Below are positions 56,861 to 64,000 of a DNA stretch of 64,000 nucleotides, one piece after another. A program made the translations under genes and the position numbers. The notes beneath the pieces were generated by a model. The model saw only the letters and a program-made list of their open reading frames with translations, did not search any database and had not been told where the DNA came from. Origin of the DNA: Aldrovandia affinis. Taxonomy: Eukaryota; Chordata; Actinopteri; Notacanthiformes; Halosauridae. Position 1 is the first letter of the stretch; every line of letters begins with the position of its first letter. The stretch covers positions 124,001 through 188,000 of the forward strand of contig JAINUG010000109.1 of the NCBI GenBank assembly GCA_029706075.1, in the 5' to 3' direction.

Positions 56861-57584
56861 GGTCAGATACATTTTATGCCGTTCTATAGACGCTGTCATT
56901 GGGGATTAGGTTGGAAACTTCCTGAAGATGCATCGCTAGAGAAACCGAAACTGTTATCAGAAATTATAAAACAACAGGAAATGGTGACAAATTGTGGTGC
57001 ATGTGTTCTAAGGACCTAAACCTGGCAATGTTACTACATGCTGTTCTTGCTTCCAATACATACAAATGCAATTATTTGTTTCTCAAAGAGCTTAAAGCTT
57101 CCCAGCTGTGTCAATCATCATCACATGTGTGTTTGTGACCCTTTGAAAACTCAAATTAGTTTTTAGGACAATCTCCCATAAACACTGTCAGAAATCATCT
57201 ACATAGTTCAGAGAGGTATGTGAACATTGCTCTCAACAGTTTCGATTCATACTGCAGATAGAAAGAAATATAATTAAATTCTCAAAATAACATCACACCC
57301 TTTCCCTCTTTATAAAACAACATTGGCAGTTTGACATGCAGCAGGAAATTATTTCCGATAAAAATGTTTGAAAGAGACCGGGTACAACAGACATGCAGCC
57401 ATCATATCAGCAGTAGTGGAAGAGCAGATAGTGAAACTCGTTAAGATGCCAGTCAACTGGGAAACACAGGGTTCCTGCCGCACAACACTGCAGCTGTGAC
57501 CAGAACACACCAGACATCTGGGCCGTGAGGTTCAGGGGAAATTAAACACGGTAGGAGATTATGTCCCAATGGCTATTCATATTT

Positions 57585-57738
57585 GAGCCAGTATGCATAA
57601 AGCATCTCAGAGTAGCAGTGCTGATCTAGGATCAGGTTTCCTCTGTCCATATCCTAACCATATCCATTATGAGCTAAAAGACAAAACTGATCCTAGATCA
57701 TCACTCCTACTCTGAAACTACTTTTATACATACCGGCC
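57585..57738. mobile_element. palindromic MITE, about 150 bp
   Basis: Left gagccagtatgcataaagca then cagagtagcagtgctgatct aggatcag; right ctgatcctagatcatcactc ctactctga and tatacataccggccc. Possible atatt target duplication on both sides. Confidence 0.75.
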
Positions 57739-57994
57739 CTAATATTGCTTTGCATGCACTCAACATTTGCCAGAGTGAAGGTACAGAGGCAGTGTTTCCC
57801 AACCTCTTTTCTCATTGTTTTGTAAGTGTGTTTAGTTTATCTGTGTGTGTAATCCTTTCTGCATCTCAAGTTCCCACTGTGCCACCCACACCCGTTCACT
57901 GGGACCACCGCAGCTGAAGCACATACACTCCTCCTTTGCACTCACTTGCGAGCCAGTGACTACTTTACACCCTGAAGATATATATAGCTATAAC

Positions 57995-58040
57995 TAGTGA
58001 CGGGTGAATGAGGTATCACAAAGCCAAAAATGGTTGGAGC
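57995..58040. mobile_element. MITE end fragment
   Basis: gacgggtgaatgaggtatca then aaaaatggttggagctat, the terminal sequence of the family at 13649. Confidence 0.5.
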
Positions 58041-58129
58041 TATCATATCATGCCAGGAAAATGTACCCCACACCATAACAGAGCCACCAGAACCCTTAAT
58101 TTACTCAAGTGTTTCCTTTATTTTGGCAG

Positions 58130-58388
58130 TTACCTGTATACAGCTATATACAGTATATTAGCTTAACTTAGGGGGGGTATAATATTGTGAGTCAGAATGT
58201 GTGGGCTTGGGCTGTTGTGACACACTATCACTGATTCTGCTGCATCACTGCACCTGGACTGATATTCAGGTGGGTTTGTGTGAGCCTGTGTGTTTCTTCA
58301 TGCACTTTGTTTGAGGGGTAAGAATGACTGGGACAGGTAAAGGCACAAGCAACAAAGATAACAATCATTTACTGCAGGGATCCTCTGA
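58130..58388 (+). repeat. direct duplication, copy 1
   Basis: ttacctgtatacagctatat through actgcagggatcctctga, nearly identical to 59252-59521 apart from two small indels and a few substitutions. Confidence 0.93.
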
Positions 58389-58620
58389 AAATGGGTTCAT
58401 TTGAACTCTGAGACCCTATTTTGGATCGAAATTACCCAGGCCACAGGGCACAATGAACCAGCATGTCTTTAGCTGCATCCATGACCCAATGAAACATCTC
58501 CATCACCTGCACTGTGGGGGATGTACTGCGTGTTTCCAGAGGGTGACCAGAACAAAGTATTCCATTTAGTTTTTGGGATGTCTCACGCACACACACACAC
58601 ACACACTTAAATGGGACTAC

Positions 58621-58812
58621 TATGTAGTGGGCTGAGACCTCTAAAGAGGTTACTGGTTCGATTCCCAGGTGGGGCCCTTGAGCAAGGTACATACCTAGAA
58701 TTGCTTCAGTAAATATCCAGCTGTACACATCGATTGTATAAAGAAATGTAAACTGTGTAAGTGGGCCTGGATAAGAGTGTCTGCAAAATTCCTAAATATA
58801 AATGGTAATGCA
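58621..58812 (+). mobile_element. tRNA-derived SINE, 5'-decayed
   Basis: Box B ggttcgattccc, gcccttgagcaaggtacata, tatccagctgtacacatcga and ctggataagagtgtctgc. Confidence 0.75.
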
Positions 58813-58857
58813 ATATGTTAGCTGATATTATGGACTTTGGGTACCCTTTCACACCCT

Positions 58858-59075
58858 ACACCCCAGTCAACCCCTCCGCTCTGCCTCCTCTGGCAAACTG
58901 ACTGTCCCATCCCTCAAGGCCCCAGGCACCCGCTCCTCGCAGTCTCGCCTCTTCTCGGTCCCCTCGGTGGTGGAACGATCTTCCGCACTTGGTCAGGACT
59001 GCGGAATTACTGGTTATCTTCTGCAAGAAACTCAGCCCCCACCTCTTCAGACTGAAATCAAACTCGTTGTCATCA
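58858..59075 (+). mobile_element. LINE 3' fragment
   Basis: aagactgaaatcaaactcg-type end: tctcgcctcttctcggtccc, ggtggtggaacgatcttccg and cccacctcttcagactgaaa form the familiar 3' end of fish L2/Rex-like ORF2 (peptide CKKLSPHLFRLKS). Frames broken. Confidence 0.55.
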
Positions 59076-59251
59076 CTACTGCTTACATGTTTAGTATTGC
59101 TATTCATATATGTATCCTTGTTTAAAACTTTCTCAAAAAAATGTAAAATAGTAAATAAAATTACTAACATTTTCCTTCCCGGTGTTACAGGTATGGTATG
59201 CAGCTGCCCACAATGATGTCTATTGCTGTATTACTGCACTGATCTCTTACA

Positions 59252-59521
59252 TTACCTGTATACAGCTATATACAGTATATTAGCTTAACTTAAGGGGGGT
59301 ATAATATTGTGAGTCAGAATGTGTGGGCTTGGGCTGTTGTTGTGACACACTATCACTGATGAGCTGATTCTGCTGCATCACTGCACCTGGACTGATGTTC
59401 AGGTGGGTTTGTGTGAGCCTGTGTGTTTCTTCATGCACTTTGTTTGAGGGGTAAGAATGACTGGGACGGGTAAAGGCACAAGCAACAAAGATAACAGTCA
59501 TTTACTGCAGGGATCCTCTGA
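59252..59521 (+). repeat. direct duplication, copy 2
   Basis: See 58130-58388. It has extra tgt near 59340 and an extra gatgagct near 59358. Confidence 0.93.
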
Positions 59522-59539
59522 TCTTGCGTGAACAATGCA

Positions 59540-59606
59540 TGATTGATTGATCGCTCTGAATAAGAGCATCTGCTAAATGCATAAATGTCAAATGTAAATG
59601 TAAAAA
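59540..59606 (+). mobile_element. SINE tail fragment
   Basis: gatcgctctgaataagagca tctgctaaatgcataaatg. Confidence 0.6.
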
Positions 59607-62129
59607 TGGGAAAAGGGGATATGTGGAATTAGGCCCTCTAGTCTCTTCCTGTAACTCTATCTCCGTCATACAACTTGTAGGTTATGAAGTGACAATGCAG
59701 GCACAGTGTGCTGGAGGATATAACATGGGTATATGCTTGCGTGTTTGTCTTTCCCCTATACATTCAGTAAAAAATAAAATAGTTTTGGGCTCAGTAGCAT
59801 CCTCTCATCTGTCACAGTTGGAATACTGGTTGTAGGATTATCCATATATTTTATTTGGTCCCATTGGACGTTGGAGCAAAAAAAAGGAGCAAACGCTTTT
59901 TTACATACCTTGTTTTCTCTCTCTCTCCATAGCCCCACCTGCTCCACATCCCATGAGCATACAGACAGGTTTGCTTTATGCAGACAGCTGCATGTTTTCG
60001 GGGGAGGGGGTGGGATTTGTGGTAACTGAAAGTCTTCTTCATGTTTGTCTTTGTGTTTGTCTGTGAGGCCAATAAAAGCACATTTGGAGAGACGGAATAG
60101 GAATACCTGGGCAAGACCAGAGTCCGAGCCTGTCCCCCCACTCCCCACCCCACCCCCTGCCCCTTCCAGGAAGTCAGACCAACGAGGTCAATTTACTCTG
60201 GCCGCTGTTCCCTGTTGCAGCTTGAGTCTCTGTGCTCTTTGGTTTTAATGAGGCGACTCCCCTGTACTGTGCTGTGACCTCGGGTTACCTTAGTAATGGG
60301 GTGGGTTGGGGGGTGGGGTGATGCAGTCCAGCTCCTTGTTACCCCCTCCCACCCCACAGACACACAGTCCACACAGACAAGGCAAGTCCCTGTGCATCTC
60401 CCCACAGGTCCAGACCAGCACTCTAGTTGCACTGATGTGTCCAGTTTGGTTTTGGTTGTTTTTTTGTTTTGTTTTGATGGCAGCACCACCATTTTAGAAA
60501 GATTTATACTCAGGTAATTTGCCACAATTGTGTTTAATTCCAGCAGCAACAACCACAGCTGTGATCCATGTGCAGGAGGGGAGGGCAGCTGTGTTATGAA
60601 ATATTCCCCTGAGTGTGTTTGCTTCTTACACTGGGTCTGTTGGGTCTAATACACTTGAACAAATGCATACACACAGTATGCAAGTCACTGGACTTGAACT
60701 GTTTAAATTTCAGTAAAAACTGGAAAAATGGGGGTGTTCTAAAACCTTTGACTGGTCGTGTATGATGCTACATATGTCAGTTTTTTTTCTTCAGTAAAAA
60801 TGAAATACTTGTTTAGCCCCTCTCCTGTGCCCATCTGAGGGATCAGATAACCTGGCCACAGCACAGCCCACGCAGTCAGCAGCTAGTCAATACTGAGAGA
60901 GGTTGTGTGTGTGTGTGTGTGTGGTGGCACATATGCATGCTTGCAGGCACGCAGGCATGCACGCACGCACACACAATCGCACACATGCACAGAGCGCTGC
61001 TGTGCCATCTCACAGGAGAATGATGCAACAGGCGCACCGATCCTCCGGCCGCCCTGCATGCAGATGCAGCCCCATTTGCAGCAGTGTGCTCCCCTCCCAG
61101 ACATGCAACCGCTCAGAACCATGCATCACACGCATTGGAGGTGTATTATACATGCCATTGATGGGTGTGTGTGTGCAGATTGCCATGCAGCAGGGTGCAA
61201 GGATGTGCTGCGTGTTTCAGGCGGTATAAACGACAGGCTGAGTTGGGGGAGGGAATGTGCCGCACGCACGAGCGGCTCGGTGCCCTCATTAGCCTTATTA
61301 GCCCTCCCAGGACTGCATGTGGAACTGCACTGTATTGTTACATTTCAATGGAGGGCTGTGTGTGCATGGGGTCAATTTTCCCATATATTTGAGCATGCAG
61401 TATAGCTAATTACGTGCATTGTGTATTTTATATAGCCTTCTTTGCCCATCAAGGCAACAAGACAATACAATAAAATTGTATTAATTAGCATGTGCTTGTG
61501 CTTTTTGTAGTCACAGCTTAAGAGAACTAATGTGCAAAGGCAAGCTACAAAAACCACACATGGTGATATTTCTGATGTCCATATGGTGCTTTCACAAGTG
61601 AAGAGAACATTTACATGTGCTGTGCACAGGTCACATGGCCATGGGGATAAAACCGTGCTCGCTGCCACCTAGTGGATGTTAAGAGTATTGTTCTGAGGCC
61701 AGAACTGAGGAGAAGCAAAGAGCAGACACTTTTGTGGTGAACAGAAGCGATTAGCAGTTACGATTTGTGAAAGACATATTTGGTTACCTTTTGCGCATGC
61801 ACACACAGGATAAAGATTGTAACAGATGGTGTCCATGTGCAATGTGGTGGTTGAAAGGTGGGGCTGTAAGTGACACTGCATGGGTTAACCACAGACCCAG
61901 AGACAGACTGACACAGAGGAACTCTAACAGGGCTTTACAGAGGGTACCAAAAAACAACATCTCCCAGCAGCCTCTGGGAAAAGTCTCACAGCCAGGGCCA
62001 CAACCATTCCACTGGACCTGGGAATGGAATCTCCACCTCGTCTGCACCAAACACCCTCCCATTCAAAGCAAAAATACGTATTTATTTATTTAAAATAAAG
62101 CATCTCAAACAGAACCACAAAAAAACCAA
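59607..62129. other. intergenic; no recognised gene
   Basis: Contains a (TG)10 run at 60904-60923 followed by gcatgc/gcacgcac alternating purine-pyrimidine sequence to about 60990, and C-rich tracts at 60130-60170. ORFs here come from those simple sequences. Confidence 0.5.
60904..60990. repeat. (TG)n and alternating purine-pyrimidine tract
   Basis: tgtgtg run, then catatgcatgc, gcaggcacgcaggcatgcac and gcacgcacacacaatcgcac; Z-DNA-prone composition. Confidence 0.75.
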
Positions 62130-62148
62130 TCTTTTGTCATTTTTGGCA

Positions 62149-62154
62149 TTTATT
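62149..62154 (-). terminator. candidate itgb1 polyadenylation signal AATAAA
   Basis: Plus strand tttatt within catttatttaataaa. Further hexamers occur near 62080-62092, so the exact end is uncertain. Confidence 0.5.
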
Positions 62155-63165
62155 TAATAAATACATTTCAGAAACAGTTTTGCAAAAGTTGACAGAATGC
62201 GGAAATAAAAAGGCACTTTAAAAGAATGACGGTGATGTGTGTAGTACAAGGTATTGAAGTTTAATACGTTCCCTTAGCAGTGATCTTTTAAACAAAAGGT
62301 ACTTGCTTTCAGCTTTCAAAGGAAGATAAGACGCAAGAATCCTGATGGAAGAACAGCAAAGTGACAAAAATAAAATGACCAAAAAAAAAAAAAGACAAAA
62401 AAGCTCACATTCTGAGCTCCTGAAGTTCACTTAATGTAGCAGGCATGAAAGACTTAAAACTAGCCTTTTTGTCTAACAAAGTGGTTATTTTTGGCAATGT
62501 TTAACAAGTAGTGAGAGACCTGAGTTCAAAATTAAACTTCTTGCACCTAGATTGCACAATAGTACATTAATTCCTTTTATTATAAAAGAGAAAGCCAGTA
62601 GAAATGTCATACAATATTTCTATTCCAATTCTAATGTCTTTCTATTATTAAAGACAGAGCAGTGACCTTTTCTCATTCATCCCTGTTTTCATTGATTGTT
62701 TTACTCACAACAAAAAACCAAAAAAGAAATGACCTTCGCTTCACTTCCTACCACTACACACCAAATCCATTAACAACACGCAGTACACCTATGGCTATAC
62801 AAGGACCCAGCCATCACTAGGCAACAACTTTTTATTTTCTAGGTCTTGTCAAACACTCACAAAATTGCAAAAAAAACCAAAAAGACCAAAATGGAGAAAC
62901 TCTCTCACGGTCTACACGGGTTAACTCCATGAAAAGGCACCACCTGAACTTCATTAATCTTGCCATTCCTGTGGCAAAAAAGTTAAATTAAAACGTATTT
63001 AAAAATTGTAAAAAATTTGAAAACTAAAAAAGGAAATTCCAAGTTTATACATACAGTACATTTACCAAAGAATGCATAGAAGAAAATCCGCTGTTAAGTG
63101 ATACTGAAAGTGGCCGAATGCATCGCTATTGTACGGTGACTATAAAAAACAAACAGATGAATGAA

Positions 63166-63236
63166 CCCCCCCCCTTCCCCCACCCTCAAATCACACCCCC
63201 CACCCGACCCCACCCCAATATTCCCTCCCGCTCCCC
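63166..63236 (-). promoter_or_regulatory. G-rich, quadruplex-prone block in itgb1 3'UTR
   Basis: The plus strand carries at least seven C runs of 3-9, so the mRNA has matching G runs. It begins about 45 nt after the stop codon. Several sets of four G runs fit a G4 pattern with loops up to about 7 nt. Confidence 0.5.
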
Positions 63237-63281
63237 AAAATATTTTGCATACAGTGTTGTAATGAGAGCCCAGACGGTCCA

Positions 63282-63404
<123 letters not shown>

Positions 63405-63429
63405 TTAGACTGCAGACACTCCTCACTAG

Positions 63430-63596
63430 TGAGTGGAGGATGCGCTACCGTGACACCAAATAGCTGTCAATGTCCCAACCAATCACAAGGTTGTGATCTT
63501 CACAACAGAACACAACGATTGGTTAAAATCAGTGAGTTACTGGTAGAATATGGTCTCTCCACCCATTTTTGGTGTTATGATGCCTCGTTCACCATA
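63430..63596. mobile_element. MITE copy C (itgb1 last intron)
   Basis: Right end ctccacccatttttggtgtt atgatgcctcgttcacc is the inverted form of the copy A left end; the internal agtgagttactggtagaata and cacaacgattggttaaaa are shared with copies A and B. Confidence 0.65.
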
Positions 63597-64000
63597 TCTA
63601 CTGAGACCTCCACTCCAGCAGCACACCACACTTCACATGCATGTTAAAGCCATATACATTTTTACCAATACTGATTCGGAGTCAGGGATTGCAGGTTAGA
63701 GACAAAATGAGCCCAATGAGCCCCCTGTAGGCCACATTCGGCACTGTCGGGCTGTCACAGTTTTAATTTCTTCCCCACATTTATAATGATCAGAGCCTTG
63801 CCACTCAGTTTATTTTTAAAGAAACCTCTCCACAACATTCTTTTGTGTGGGCAAAAAAAAAAGTGGCCCTTGATAAAGATGATAATGTGGGGTGGGGGGT
63901 TCTTGGGGACCCATTTAAACTGGGGATAGTGATACCGCAAATCCTGACGGGTCATAGGTCTTTCTCAGAAAAACTGCAGGAGTCTAGCTCAAACATTAGT

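Larger units (their letters stand above)
62130..63281 (-). other. itgb1: itgb1 3' untranslated region (inferred)
   Basis: About 1.15 kb after the itgb1 stop with no credible ORF. It is AT-rich with A/T runs. Its length is similar to the roughly 1-kb 3'UTR of mammalian ITGB1. It opens with a G-rich block on the mRNA strand and ends near AATAAA hexamers at about 62149. Confidence 0.6.

Noticed and set aside
59756-60148. 130-codon minus ORF
   Set aside because: No domain, no splice context; C-rich tract translates into repetitive residues.
60905-61405. 166-codon plus ORF
   Set aside because: Starts in a TG repeat and is Cys/His-rich only because of alternating simple sequence.

Overview
This window is vertebrate nuclear DNA, almost certainly from a teleost fish. 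The genes have GT-AG introns, and the intergenic and intronic DNA carries typical fish repeats: Tc1-like and hAT transposons, tRNA-derived SINEs, CR1/L2-like LINE tails and GTTAGCTAGC-rich sequence. The species cannot be fixed from the sequence alone. Two genes are certain, and both are read from the minus strand.

The main gene is a complete epc1 (enhancer of polycomb homolog 1, a scaffold of the NuA4/TIP60 histone acetyltransferase complex). I assembled 14 coding exons from 40501 down to 8816. All phases agree and all junctions are GT-AG. The predicted protein has 805 residues and ends in the family's conserved ...NTVAMEVT terminus. Intron 1 (16.8 kb) and intron 2 (4.9 kb) hold most of the transposons. 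The 3'UTR probably runs to about 7455. A CpG-rich promoter lies at about 40.5-41.0 kb.

The second gene is itgb1 (integrin beta-1). Only its last coding exon (63282-63347) and about 1.1 kb of 3'UTR are inside the window; the rest lies beyond the right edge. The order epc1-itgb1 with both on one strand matches the human 10p11 arrangement EPC1-(CCDC7)-ITGB1. No ccdc7 exon was recognised between them. A possible unassigned promoter and first exon sits at 55.5-56.05 kb.

The rest is repeats. 1-7.4 kb: a CR1-like LINE tail, a 37-bp minisatellite and a TIR element. 8.8-40.5 kb (epc1 introns): SINEs, two hAT elements with perfect 8-bp target duplications, a PIF/Harbinger-like element with TAA duplications, a broken Tc1 and several foldback elements. 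41-62 kb (intergenic): a Tc1 deletion derivative, a Tc1 split by a LINE with a 5-bp target duplication, a SINE with a 15-bp target duplication, a third hAT, a palindromic MITE and a 260-bp direct duplication.

I found no CRISPR array, operon, virus or new multigene system. The points most worth a second look are G-quadruplex-prone runs just after the stop codons of both genes, the in-frame transposase/reverse-transcriptase chimera made by nested insertion, the missing EPC1 exon relative to human, and the orphan promoter at 55.9 kb.
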